A stretch of DNA of 64,000 nt, taken from contig JACKIL010000003.1 in the NCBI GenBank assembly GCA_020638525.1, positions 1 to 64,000 on the forward strand. Direction: 5' to 3'. Of this stretch, positions 28,566 through 37,406 are shown piece after piece. The notes under the pieces are model-generated. The model did not search any database. It had not been told where the DNA came from and worked only from the letters and a program-made list of their open reading frames with translations. The stretch's first letter is position 1. The number at the start of each line of letters is the position of its first letter. This DNA comes from Caulobacterales bacterium (lineage in GTDB: Bacteria; Pseudomonadota; Alphaproteobacteria; Caulobacterales; Parvularculaceae). The position numbers and the translations under genes were made by a program.

Positions 28566-28996
28566 GCGCGCGAACGGACGTCTTCTCCGCAGAGAAACGC
28601 TCCGAAGTCATGCGCGCGGTCAAAGGCGCCAATACGAAACCGGAACTGAAGCTCAGAAAAGCGCTCTTTGCGCGCGGCTTTCGCTATCGGCTTCATGCGC
28701 GCGACCTACCCGGCAAGCCCGATCTCGTCTTTCCGCGATATCGTTCTGTCATATTCATTAACGGCTGCTTCTGGCACGGCCATGACTGCGCGCGCGGCGC
28801 GCGTGTCCCGAAATCGAACCGCGACTACTGGCTGGCGAAGGTCGCGCGCAACAAGGCGCGGGATGAAGATATTGTGAAGGCCCTCGCAGCCCTTGGCTGG
28901 CGCGCTTATATCGTCTGGGAATGCAGTTTGCAGAATGTAGACGACGCAGCGGATAAAGCTGCGCGCTGGTTGAAGAGGGCGGAGAAGACGTCATGA
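28562..28996 (+). CDS. vsr: Very short patch repair endonuclease Vsr
   Basis: Vsr nicks DNA 5' of T in T:G mismatches that arise when 5-methylcytosine deaminates, so it protects the sites of a partner methylase. The 144-residue protein shows RSEVMRAVKGANTKPELKLRKAL, the nuclease-core LPGKPDLVFPRYRSVIFINGCFWHGHDC, the conserved PKSNRDYWLAKVARNKARDED, and a final WECSL. The ATG at 28562 overlaps the methylase stop; the longer frame that starts at 28313 is a shadow inside it. The next gene overlaps it in turn. Confidence 0.95.
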   Translation: MSARTDVFSAEKRSEVMRAVKGANTKPELKLRKALFARGFRYRLHARDLPGKPDLVFPRYRSVIFINGCFWHGHDCARGARVPKSNRDYWLAKVARNKARDEDIVKALAALGWRAYIVWECSLQNVDDAADKAARWLKRAEKTS

Positions 28997-29283
28997 CGGC
29001 GGGTAGCATCAGGCTGAAGGCGGAAGATGGCCGCGGGCGCTATTCAATCGATAGCGGCGCAGGCGAAGCCGAACTCACTTACGTGATCGACAACCACAAC
29101 AATCTCGTGATCGACCACACCTACACGCCGCCCGCCGCGCGCGGAAAAGGCCTTGCGCTCGCCCTTGTCGAACGCGCCGTCGCGGACGCCGCAGCCCAAG
29201 GCCGCAAAGTCGCGCCGCAATGCTCCTACGCCGCGCGCGTCTTCGACGATCGCCCCGACTGGCGGCTTTTGCGCGCTTCCTGA
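28993..29283 (+). CDS. GNAT acetyltransferase of the YjdJ type
   Basis: A 96-residue minimal GNAT domain. YVIDNHNNLVIDHTYTPPAARGKGLALALVERAVADAAAQGRKVAPQCSYAARVF contains the acetyl-CoA loop (ARGKGLA) and the C-terminal CSYAARVFD block of the YjdJ/GTNA group. Substrates of this group are unknown. It overlaps vsr by ATGA, so methylase, Vsr and this gene form one translation-coupled unit. Confidence 0.85.
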   Translation: MTAGSIRLKAEDGRGRYSIDSGAGEAELTYVIDNHNNLVIDHTYTPPAARGKGLALALVERAVADAAAQGRKVAPQCSYAARVFDDRPDWRLLRAS

Positions 29284-29349
29284 CGGGAACCAATCGGCGC
29301 TTCGCCCTGTTTGCGTCGGGCAAGACGCAATACAGGAGGCTGTAGCGCC

Positions 29350-29523
29350 ATGGGCAAGCCAGCGAAAAAACCGAAGAAAACCGGCGAAGACGTCGACGAA
29401 GCGCTCGACCAGTCTTTCCCGGCGAGCGACCCGCCGAGCTACAATCCGGGGTCAGCGGCGCCCGCAAGCGAAGACTCTGATGAAGAAGACAAGGGCGAGC
29501 GTCCGGAACAACGCAGAAAGTAA
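29350..29523 (+). CDS. Small acidic protein with an SFPASDPPS motif
   Basis: The 57-residue product is rich in Lys, Glu, Asp and Pro and contains DEALDQSFPASDPPSYN. That motif recurs in many very small alphaproteobacterial proteins of unknown role, often stress-linked. AGGAGG ten bases before ATG 29350 fixes the start. It probably has no stable fold. A strong bidirectional terminator follows. Confidence 0.75.
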   Translation: MGKPAKKPKKTGEDVDEALDQSFPASDPPSYNPGSAAPASEDSDEEDKGERPEQRRK

Positions 29524-29534
29524 CGCACAAAAAA

Positions 29535-29559
29535 GCCGCGCGCAGTCGCTGCGCGCGGC
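29535..29559. terminator. Bidirectional terminator between convergent genes
   Basis: GCCGCGCGCAG-TCG-CTGCGCGCGGC is an 11-bp perfect stem with A-rich sequence on its left and GTTCTTGTTT on its right, so it can serve both strands. Confidence 0.85.
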
Positions 29560-29583
29560 GTTCTTGTTTGTGCGCCCGAGAGC

Positions 29584-31440
29584 CTAGCTGTTCTTCGTTG
29601 CTTCGATCCATTCATCGACGCGGCGCTCGAGGATATCGAGCGGAAGCGCGCCGCCGCCGAGCACGGTGTCGTGGAAAGCGCGGATATCGAACTTGTCGCC
29701 AAGCGCCGCCTTCGCCTTCTCGCGAAGCTCGAGGATTTTCAGCATGCCGATCTTGTAGGACGTCGCCTGGCCCGGCCAGACGATATAGCGCTGCACTTCC
29801 GAGCGGATCTGCCCTTCGGCGGCGGGCGAATTGTCCATGAAGTATTTCACGGCCTCTTCCTCGGTCCAGCCTTTGCTGTGAACGCCGGTGTCGATGACGA
29901 GGCGGATGGCGCGCCAGATCTCCGTCGTCAGGCGACCGAAATCTGAATAAGGGTCCTGATAGGCGCCCATTTCCTTGGCGAGCAGTTCCGAATAGAGGGC
30001 CCAACCTTCCGAATAAGCGTTGAAGCCCGCTTGCGTGCGGAATTCCGGCACGCCCGTCAGCTCCTGCGCGATCGAAATCTGCATGTGGTGGCCGGGAATG
30101 CCTTCATGATAGGCGACGACTTCAAGCTGCGGGATCGGCATCGCCGTCATGTCGATGAGGTGGGCGTAATAAACGCCGGGGCGCGAGCCATCCGGCGTTC
30201 CCGGGAAATAGTGCTGGGCCGCGCCCGGCTGCTCGCGGAAGGCCTCGACGCGCTTCACGACGAGGTCCGCCTTCGGCAGGATGCCGAAATAGTCGGGCAG
30301 TTTCCCCTTGATGTCATCGAGGTGCGCGCGCGCGGCCTCGAGATAGGCCTCGCGCCCTTCATCCGTATTCGGATAATAGAACTGCTTGTCTTCGCGAACG
30401 AATTTGAAGAAGTCCTGAAGCGAGCCTTCAAAGCCCACTTTCTCCTTGATCGCTTCCATCTCACCCTTGATGCGCGCAACCTCGGAAAGGCCGAGCTCGT
30501 GCACTTCATCCGGCGTCATCTGGGTCGTCGTCGCAAAGGAGAGCGCGTATTTGTAAAAAGCCTCGCCCTGCGGCAGCTTGCCGACGCCCGTTGCGATTTC
30601 ATCGGCGTTCGGCCTGTCTTCCTCGAACCATGCGATCAGCGCGTCATAGGAAGGTTTGAACTTTTCCTTCAGCGCGGTTTCGACTTCGCCTGTCAGCGCG
30701 TCCGCGCGGGCCTGATCGATCTTGCCGTCTTCGACGAGCTTGGCGATCTTTCCTTTCGCATCGGCCCAGAGGGGCGCATCGCCCTCGCCGCCGAAAGGCG
30801 CGCCCGTTACAAGCGCGCGGGCCTGTTTCAGAACGCCGTCATAAGCGAATTGCGGCGGGCGCACGCCCTCTCCCGCTTCGACTTTCGCGCGCTCAAGAAG
30901 CTGGTCGAGCCCGTGCGAAATTCCGCCGATGCGCGTGATATAGGCTTCCATGTCGCTTTCATCGTCGACTTTATGGAAGTTGATGAGGAATTGCGGCAGG
31001 AAGGCCTGCGGGCCCTGCATCTGCGTGAAGACATATTGCCGACGGCGGAAGGGAAGCCCTTTTTCAGCGCGGTCGAGCTCATAAACCCAGATGTCGTAGG
31101 AGGTTTTGGCTTCCGGCGTCAGCTTGCCGTAATCGAAATTCTTCTTGAGATCGGCGACCGTCTTGCGGCGCCACTCGAGCTGCTCGTCCTCGCCCGCTTC
31201 CGACAGATCGTCGATCTTGTCATAGTCGATCTTCTGCCCAAGGAAGGTTCTCTGGATGGGGCTGAACTCGAGCTGCTCTTCCCAGCGATCGGCAAACCAC
31301 TTGTTGAGACGATCCGTCTCCGCAGCAATTTCTTCAGGCGTTGCGACAACGGTCTGCGCGGCCGGCGCTTTCACATCGCCCTGCTGGCCGCAGGCCGTAA
31401 GCGCGCTCGCGCAGAGAAGCGCAATCATCAATTTACGCAT
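29584..31440 (-). CDS. DUF885 lipoprotein, putative zinc peptidase
   Basis: The 618-residue protein has a lipoprotein signal (MRKLMIALLCASALTACGQ, lipobox LTAC). The DUF885 domain follows: an N-terminal helical part, and near residue 445 AYHEGIPGHHMQISIAQEL, whose HExxGHH core is the expected zinc site. Late sequence SEGWALYSELLAKEMG and WRAIRLVIDTGVH is typical of the family. Members are thought to be carboxypeptidase-like metallopeptidases. The start at 31440 was chosen because it begins the lipoprotein signal; the longer frame has no similarity. The cell location would be the periplasmic face of a membrane. Confidence 0.9.
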   Translation of the reverse strand: MRKLMIALLCASALTACGQQGDVKAPAAQTVVATPEEIAAETDRLNKWFADRWEEQLEFSPIQRTFLGQKIDYDKIDDLSEAGEDEQLEWRRKTVADLKKNFDYGKLTPEAKTSYDIWVYELDRAEKGLPFRRRQYVFTQMQGPQAFLPQFLINFHKVDDESDMEAYITRIGGISHGLDQLLERAKVEAGEGVRPPQFAYDGVLKQARALVTGAPFGGEGDAPLWADAKGKIAKLVEDGKIDQARADALTGEVETALKEKFKPSYDALIAWFEEDRPNADEIATGVGKLPQGEAFYKYALSFATTTQMTPDEVHELGLSEVARIKGEMEAIKEKVGFEGSLQDFFKFVREDKQFYYPNTDEGREAYLEAARAHLDDIKGKLPDYFGILPKADLVVKRVEAFREQPGAAQHYFPGTPDGSRPGVYYAHLIDMTAMPIPQLEVVAYHEGIPGHHMQISIAQELTGVPEFRTQAGFNAYSEGWALYSELLAKEMGAYQDPYSDFGRLTTEIWRAIRLVIDTGVHSKGWTEEEAVKYFMDNSPAAEGQIRSEVQRYIVWPGQATSYKIGMLKILELREKAKAALGDKFDIRAFHDTVLGGGALPLDILERRVDEWIEATKNS

Positions 31441-31641
31441 GGGTCTATCCCCTGTTTTCAAACGAATGCCGGAACCGGCGATTGCCGCGCACCGTACAGG
31501 AGTTTCCGGGGCAGACAAGCAATCGGGGCGGCGCCGAGGTGGCGCAGAACGGGAAAGGGAGGCCCATTGAACCGTCTTTCGCCGGGTCAGTTGGATTTCG
31601 CGGTGATCAGAACGCCTCAATCAGGCTTTCTTTGTCTCCGC

Positions 31642-32316
31642 CTACCTCAACGCAGCGGATGTAGCGACGCCAATCAAAGCCACAATGACAGCAATCGTCC
31701 ACCTAACGAATGACACTTCGTGCGTCTCATAAAGCACATGATGGCGCCTGTCCCATAAAGTCGCGTCATTCGCGAGCAGAGAATTGTAGCTCCAGATTTG
31801 AGTACCCAAAGCGACAATCGGAATAGAAGCACCAAGACCGAGGAAATAGGCCGCATATGATCGGGAAATGCTTTTGCCCATTGTGAGCCTGCGTCCAGTG
31901 TCGGCGTCGCGTAATCGAATACCTAATAACAGCTTGCCCGGCGTTGTACCAAGGTTGGAAATACAGACCCCTTCGAACAAAGGGTAAAAGACACCAAACA
32001 CGGCGAGACCAAACACATATTCGAAGACGCGAGCCGCCTCGCCCTCGGTCGCCGAAGCCCAGAATTCAGCAATGCGCATGTGAAGGAACGAGGTCATTCC
32101 CAGCAGAAAACCGACAACAAGAGCGACGGGAAGCAAAACAACCCCTGCGAGCGCCGCGTCGATCAGCTTGGCGACGTAGCGCGCCCATGCTCTCACCGGC
32201 GTCGTTAGTGACGCGACCTCATCTTTGGTGAAAGCGGCAGCGCCTGATCGCGCTTCGGGGGCGCTCGGCGGCGCCTCATATCCGAACGGCGCGAGATCAA
32301 CATTATCCGAGGTCAC
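31642..32316 (-). CDS. RDD family membrane protein
   Basis: The protein (224 residues from GTG 32316; a TTG at 32355 is also possible) has an RDD-type domain. VRAWARYVAKLIDAALAGVVLLPVALVVGFLLG and YPLFEGVCISNLGTTPGKLLLGIRLRDADTGRRLT are the core, and further membrane helices come later. Three to four membrane segments are predicted. Function unknown; some RDD proteins are Na+/H+ transporters. GC is about 50% over 31741-31860 by hand count, lower than both flanking genes, which suggests later arrival. Confidence 0.8.
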   Translation of the reverse strand: MTSDNVDLAPFGYEAPPSAPEARSGAAAFTKDEVASLTTPVRAWARYVAKLIDAALAGVVLLPVALVVGFLLGMTSFLHMRIAEFWASATEGEAARVFEYVFGLAVFGVFYPLFEGVCISNLGTTPGKLLLGIRLRDADTGRRLTMGKSISRSYAAYFLGLGASIPIVALGTQIWSYNSLLANDATLWDRRHHVLYETHEVSFVRWTIAVIVALIGVATSAALR

Positions 32317-32452
32317 GCCAGCAGCCCGCCAATCACCAGAGCGGACAACGCCCAAGAGCGCTCAACGCGCCAAATTTCACACGGCAAACACATGCAATCG
32401 CCCCTCGCGCGCAAGAAGGCGATACTGAAACAAAATAAAGGCATTAGCAACG

Positions 32453-32481
32453 GGCAAGCATTTCTCAAAGAAATGCCTGCC
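32453..32481. terminator. Hairpin downstream of the acyl-CoA dehydrogenase gene
   Basis: GGCAAGCATTTCT and AGAAATGCCTGCC form a nearly perfect stem (one A-C mismatch) just past the stop of the acyl-CoA dehydrogenase gene. There is no U run on the minus strand, so the terminator call is weak. Confidence 0.45.
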
Positions 32482-32494
32482 TTATGCTTAATAA

Positions 32495-34285
32495 TCAGAA
32501 CGCTTCCGCCGGAAGCGCCATCAGCGAGCCTGCGCCTGTCTTGAGCTTGGCGAGGTTCGCCTTGCGGTCGGGCAGGATGCGCTCGAGGAAGAAGCGGCCC
32601 GTGAGGAGCTTGTTCTCGTAGAACGCGTCGCCGCCGGCCGCCGCTTTCTTTTCGATCGCGACCTTGGCGGTCATCGCCCAGCCTTGAGCGAGCGCGGTGA
32701 GCGCGAACATGTGGAGGAGGTCCATTGAGGCCGCGCCCGCATTGTCGAAGTTCGTCATCGCGTTCGCGCCCATCCACTGGATCGCGTCGATGAGATCGGC
32801 TTTCGATTCAGAAAGGCCGTCGAGGAAGGGCTTCAGTTCGTCATTGCCCTGATTATCTTTCACGAACTCATCGATTTCGGCGAACCAGACCTGCCAGGCG
32901 CGCCCGCCGTCTTTCATCAGCTTGCGGCCGACGAGGTCGAGCGCCTGAATGCCGTTCGCGCCTTCATAGATCATGGCGATGCGCGCATCGCGCACGAACT
33001 GCTCCATGCCCCACTCGCCGATATAGCCGTGCCCGCCGAGCACCTGCTGCGCATTGGTGGCGTGCCAATAGCCCTTCTCGGTGAGGTAAGCCTTCAGCAC
33101 CGGCGTCATCAGGCCGAGATAATCGTCGGCCTTTTCTCGGTCGCCGGAATCTTCCGACTTGTGAGCGAGGTCGGCCTGCAGCGCCGAATTATACATCCAC
33201 ACGCGCGCGCCTTCGATCGTCGCTTTCTGCTCCAGCAGCATGCGGCGCACGTCGGGGTGAACGATGATCGGGTCCGCTGGCTTGTCGGGCGCTTTCACGC
33301 CGGTGAGCGCGCGGCCCTGCAGGCGATCTTTCGCGTAGGCCGCGCCGTTCTGATAGGAGACTTCGGAGATCGACAGCCCCTGCATCGCAACGCCAAGGCG
33401 CGCTTCGTTCATCATCGTGAACATGGCCTTGAGGCCTTTGTGCTCTTCGCCAAGGAGATAGCCGACAGCCTCGTCATAGTTCATCACGCAGGTCGAGTTC
33501 GCGTGGATACCCATCTTCTCTTCGATCTTGCCGCAGGAAACGCCGTTGCGCGCGCCGAGCGAGCCGTCGGCATTGACCATGAATTTCGGCACGATGAAGA
33601 GCGAGATGCCTTTCACGCCCGCCGGCGCGCCTTCGATGCGCGCGAGCACAAGGTGGATGATGTTGTCCGTGAGGTCGTGCTCGCCGGCGGAAATGAAAAT
33701 CTTCTGGCCGGAGATTTTGTAGGAACCGTCGCCTTGCGGAACCGCTTTCGCGCGCAGGAGGCCGAGGTCCGTGCCGCAATGCGGCTCGGTGAGGTTCATT
33801 GTGCCGCCCCACTCGCCCGCGATCATCTTCGGCAGATAAGTCTGCTTCTGCTCGTCCGTGCCGTGGACATGGATTGCGTCGGCCGCGCCGCGCGCAAGGC
33901 CCGGATACATGCCGAACGCCATGTTGGCTGACGAGACCATTTCGTTGAACGCCATGGCGATGACGAAGGGCAGCCCCTGCCCGCCATATTCCGGATCGAA
34001 GGACAAGCCCTGCCAGCCGCCTTCGCGGAACGCGTCATAAGCTTCCTTGAAGCCTTTCGGCGTCGTCACCGAGCCGTCGGCGTGGCGCGTGCAGCCTTCC
34101 TGGTCGCCCGAATGGTTGATCGGGTGAAGGACGTTCGCAGCGAGCTTGCCGCCTTCTTCAAGAATAGCGCTGATCATGTCTTCCGTCGCATCGGCGAAGC
34201 CGGGCAGGTTCGAGAAGCGGGAGATCTGGAGGACGTCGTTGATGACGAACTGCATGTCGCGGATCGGCGGCGAATAAGTGGTCAT
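32495..34285 (-). CDS. Acyl-CoA dehydrogenase, long (DmdC/FadE-like) type
   Basis: The 596-residue flavoenzyme has the N-terminal extension (YSPPIRDMQFVINDVLQISRFSNLPGF) and C-terminal extra domain seen in acyl-CoA dehydrogenases of the DmdC group. That group includes 3-methylmercaptopropionyl-CoA dehydrogenases but also many fatty-acyl-CoA enzymes. Motifs include NLTEPHCGTDLGLLRAKA, the FAD-contact KISGQKIFISAGEHD, and MIYEGANGIQALDLVGRKL near the active-site glutamate. No dmd genes are nearby, so DMSP breakdown is not supported by context. The start at 34285 agrees with the family. Confidence 0.9.
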   Translation of the reverse strand: MTTYSPPIRDMQFVINDVLQISRFSNLPGFADATEDMISAILEEGGKLAANVLHPINHSGDQEGCTRHADGSVTTPKGFKEAYDAFREGGWQGLSFDPEYGGQGLPFVIAMAFNEMVSSANMAFGMYPGLARGAADAIHVHGTDEQKQTYLPKMIAGEWGGTMNLTEPHCGTDLGLLRAKAVPQGDGSYKISGQKIFISAGEHDLTDNIIHLVLARIEGAPAGVKGISLFIVPKFMVNADGSLGARNGVSCGKIEEKMGIHANSTCVMNYDEAVGYLLGEEHKGLKAMFTMMNEARLGVAMQGLSISEVSYQNGAAYAKDRLQGRALTGVKAPDKPADPIIVHPDVRRMLLEQKATIEGARVWMYNSALQADLAHKSEDSGDREKADDYLGLMTPVLKAYLTEKGYWHATNAQQVLGGHGYIGEWGMEQFVRDARIAMIYEGANGIQALDLVGRKLMKDGGRAWQVWFAEIDEFVKDNQGNDELKPFLDGLSESKADLIDAIQWMGANAMTNFDNAGAASMDLLHMFALTALAQGWAMTAKVAIEKKAAAGGDAFYENKLLTGRFFLERILPDRKANLAKLKTGAGSLMALPAEAF

Positions 34286-34562
34286 GAGGCTCTTCCTTTG
34301 GGGATCGCGTGGAGCGTTTCAGGGCCAATCTAGTGACCCCGGCGCGATCGGCAAAGCGCTGGCCGCAGTCGCTCCGAAAGCCGCCCCGAAACCCGCCCGG
34401 AACAGGGCGAGACATGGGGAAGAATCGCCCGATTTAACCCTTTGCGGGTGGAGCGAAGCACCTTACCGCTCGATTGGTGCGTTTGACTGCAACTTATTCT
34501 CGCGGCGCGAGCTTTCCCCGTGGGGCGGAAACAGCGCCGGCATTCGGAATTCGGGGTTCACA

Positions 34563-37253
34563 ATGAAATCCAGCGCGCCGTGGAGCGTCAAAGGCATTGA
34601 GCGGGATGCGCGCGAGACCGCCAAGGAAGCCGCGCGCCGGGAAGGCATGACGGTCGGCGAATGGCTGTGCCAGGTCATTTACGCAGCGAGCGACCCCGAA
34701 AGCTCCAATGGCGAAATCGAAGGCATCAAGACCTCTGACATCGTCACCGCGATCGAACACCTCAATAAACGAGCCATCGCCGCCGAAACGAAGAGCGCGG
34801 CCGCGATGGAGGACCTCACCCGCAATCTCGGCACGGTCCTTGAGCGCCTGCAGCGCATCGAGCGCGCGGAAGGCTCGCCGGGCGTCGAAGAGCGTCTGAA
34901 GAGACTTGAGGCTCGCGCGGGCGACCGCCAGCGCATCGAGGCGCTCAAAGCCCTCGAACTCGCCGTCGGCCAGGTCGCGCTGCAATTCGACGCCGCGCAG
35001 AAATCGACCGCCGGCAGGCTCGAATCGACCGAACGCCAGCTTCAGGAGCTTGCAAGCCGGATCGACACGGTCGGATCGGGCGGCGGCGCGGCGGCGAGCA
35101 GCGATAGCGAGACCGCAGCGGTCAGCTCGCTCAAGGAAACGCTCAACGGCCTTTCCGAGCGCATCGAGCGGGCCGAACGCATTGCATCCGAAGCTGCCGA
35201 AATTCGGGCAGAGGCCGGCGAGTCTGTCGATTCCGAATTTGTCGAGCGCACCGGCGCGCGCCTGCGCATCCTCGGCGACGAGATCAAGCGCTCCGGCGAC
35301 CAGATCCGCTCGCTTGAAGGCCTCATCAAGAAGCTTTCCGATCAGATCGACGCCGCCGAGCGCCGCAGCTCCGAAGGCGTTCAGAAAGTCTCGGAGACGA
35401 TCACCGAGCTGAAATCCCAGTTCGGTCAGCCCGAGGCGCCGGAAGCGAGCGGCGCGCGCAAGGACATCGAAGCCGTGATGGCCGAGGTGACCGAGCGCAC
35501 CGAAAGCCGCATCGCCGAATTGCAGCGCAATTTTGAGCAGATGCTCGCGCGCATCGGCGAAACCGCGCCGGCCGCAGAAGCGCTCGCGGCGGAAGCGCCT
35601 GAGCTTGTAAAGCCCGAGGCCGCCCAACAACTGGCCGCCGCTGAGCCGGAAGCCGAAGCGGAAGAAGCAGAAGAAGACGTCCGCACGCCGTCCGTCGAAG
35701 AAGCCTTCGCCGCGTTCGAAGAGGACGAGGAAGGCGAGGCCATGTTCGGCCGCGCCCGGGATGAAGACGAAATCGCCGAAAGCGACGAGGACGAAGACGA
35801 AGAAGACGGCTTTTCCTTCTCCGAACAAAAACTCGCTGCTGAAAAGCCTGAGACCGATCCGCTGAAACTCCTGCGCGACGTCGAGGAGACTGAAAGCCCG
35901 GAAACGTCGCCTTCTCGCACGGAAGACGCCACGGACGGGCTTGAAGCGCTGCTCGCCGATCTCGACGACTTGAATGGCGCCGCCCCGGCGCCGCGCGAGA
36001 CGAACGAAACGGCGCCGAGCTGGCTGCGCACGCCCGAAGCCAGCGAAGCGCTGAGCGAAGATGTGAGCGGCGAGACTGCCGGCGACACGACGGGCGAGAT
36101 TGGCGGCGAGCCGAGAACGCGCCGCAATCTGACGCCCAAACAGCGCGCCATTCTCGCCGCGAAGATCCGCCGCAAACGTCTCGCCGAACAGGGTCTTACG
36201 GTCAGCGAAAGCGTCGACGCGCCGAAAGCGGAGCGCTCGCAACCGCTCGCGACGCCGGTTGAACCGCGCGAGGAAGCTGAAGAAGAACGCGAAAGCGTTT
36301 CGCTATTCGCGAAAGCAGCCGGCGCCCTTTCCGCGCTTCGCGCCCGGCTGCCAGGCGCGGCTCCCGCGAGCGAAGAAGATACGGAAGAAGCGGATGCCAC
36401 GGCTGATGAAGGCGCCCCGAGCCTCGTTCGGAGCGCGCGCCAGACGCTGACGCGCGCCGGCGGCGTCAAACCCGTTACGCTCGCGCTTGGCGGCGCCGTC
36501 GTCCTCGCTTCCGCTGCGCTCTTCTTTGTCGTGAAGGACCTTGGCTCGGGCGACGCGGTGAAACCGGTCGCCGCTCCGGCCCCCACGGACAACAACATTC
36601 AAAGCGCGCCGGAGCAAACGACCGAGCCGCAAGCGAGCGTTCCCGAAGCGCCTGAGGCGCCCGTCACGCAACCGCGCACGCTTTACCTCGACGCCGTCGC
36701 AAAGCTCAGCAATGCGAAATCCGACGGGGAGACCCGCGCCGCGCTTCAGGAACTCCAGCAAGCCGCCGCGCTCGGCCATCCGCCCGCGCAGCTTCAGCTC
36801 GGCGAGCTCTACAAGCTCGGACAGGTCGTCCCGCAAGACCCGGCGCAAGCGCGCATCTGGTATCAGCGCGCCGGCGATGGCGGAAACCTTCTCGCCATGC
36901 ACCGCGCCGGCGTGATGGCCGCGCTCGGACAGGGCGGACCGAAAGATCAGGCGGCCGCCATTTCGTGGTTCGAAAAGTCGGCCAATCTCGGCCTCGTCGA
37001 TTCCCAGTATAATCTCGGCGCGATCTTCTATCCGACCACCGATGGCGGCGCGAGCTCGGTTCAGGACGCGGGCAAAGCCTATTTCTGGTATTCGCTGGCG
37101 GCGCAGAACGGCGATGCTCAGGCCGGCGACCTCGCCACCCGCCTCGCCTCCAACTTCTCGCCGGAAGAACGCCGGGCGCTCGACGCCAAAGTCGCCGCCT
37201 GGAAAGCGCAAACGCCGGATCCGGCGGCGAACGAAGTCGCTTCAGCGCAATAG
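34563..37253 (+). CDS. PodJ-like polarity protein with Sel1 repeats
   Basis: The 896-residue protein begins SAPWSVKGIERDARETAKEAARREGMTVGEWL, the N-terminal block shared by PodJ-like polarity factors. Long coiled coils run from about 55 to 330. A very acidic disordered region follows (about 350-500, with EEDEEGEAMFG and EDEDEEDGF). A basic patch comes before one membrane helix (about 636-660). Periplasmic Sel1-type repeats (QLQLGELYKLGQVVPQDPAQARIWYQRAG, AAAISWFEKSANLGLVDSQYNLG) end the chain. PodJ organises the new cell pole and later peptidoglycan-linked processes. The start at 34563 skips an upstream non-coding frame. A GANTC site (34422-34426) lies in the gap. Confidence 0.82.
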   Translation: MKSSAPWSVKGIERDARETAKEAARREGMTVGEWLCQVIYAASDPESSNGEIEGIKTSDIVTAIEHLNKRAIAAETKSAAAMEDLTRNLGTVLERLQRIERAEGSPGVEERLKRLEARAGDRQRIEALKALELAVGQVALQFDAAQKSTAGRLESTERQLQELASRIDTVGSGGGAAASSDSETAAVSSLKETLNGLSERIERAERIASEAAEIRAEAGESVDSEFVERTGARLRILGDEIKRSGDQIRSLEGLIKKLSDQIDAAERRSSEGVQKVSETITELKSQFGQPEAPEASGARKDIEAVMAEVTERTESRIAELQRNFEQMLARIGETAPAAEALAAEAPELVKPEAAQQLAAAEPEAEAEEAEEDVRTPSVEEAFAAFEEDEEGEAMFGRARDEDEIAESDEDEDEEDGFSFSEQKLAAEKPETDPLKLLRDVEETESPETSPSRTEDATDGLEALLADLDDLNGAAPAPRETNETAPSWLRTPEASEALSEDVSGETAGDTTGEIGGEPRTRRNLTPKQRAILAAKIRRKRLAEQGLTVSESVDAPKAERSQPLATPVEPREEAEEERESVSLFAKAAGALSALRARLPGAAPASEEDTEEADATADEGAPSLVRSARQTLTRAGGVKPVTLALGGAVVLASAALFFVVKDLGSGDAVKPVAAPAPTDNNIQSAPEQTTEPQASVPEAPEAPVTQPRTLYLDAVAKLSNAKSDGETRAALQELQQAAALGHPPAQLQLGELYKLGQVVPQDPAQARIWYQRAGDGGNLLAMHRAGVMAALGQGGPKDQAAAISWFEKSANLGLVDSQYNLGAIFYPTTDGGASSVQDAGKAYFWYSLAAQNGDAQAGDLATRLASNFSPEERRALDAKVAAWKAQTPDPAANEVASAQ

Positions 37254-37299
37254 CCCGCAACTAAATCGCCTCTAATTCATTTTCGAGGCCGGCTCGCAA

Positions 37300-37328
37300 T
37301 TGACAGTTGCGGGCGCGGCGGCGTTATC
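37300..37328 (+). promoter_or_regulatory. Candidate sigma-70 promoter of the TauE/TIGR02186 genes
   Basis: TTGACA (37300-37305) and GTTATC (37323-37328) stand 17 bases apart, about 80 bases before the TauE start. The -35 is perfect and the -10 is fair for an alphaproteobacterium. Confidence 0.45.
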
Positions 37329-37406
37329 TCGCCAGGCGGCCTTCGCAGTTCGGCGCCCGCCGCTTTCAACCCCAAACCCGCCCGCGGCGATCGAGCAAGC
37401 GCGCCC

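Noticed and set aside
32495..34285. DmdC (DMSP demethylation) assignment
   Set aside because: The protein has the long DmdC-like layout, but no dmdA, dmdB or dmdD is nearby, and the layout also fits general fatty acyl-CoA enzymes.
34494..36242. A 582-codon minus-strand frame opposite the PodJ-like gene
   Set aside because: Shadow of a high-GC gene; repetitive Arg/Phe/Ala composition mirrors the real coding strand.
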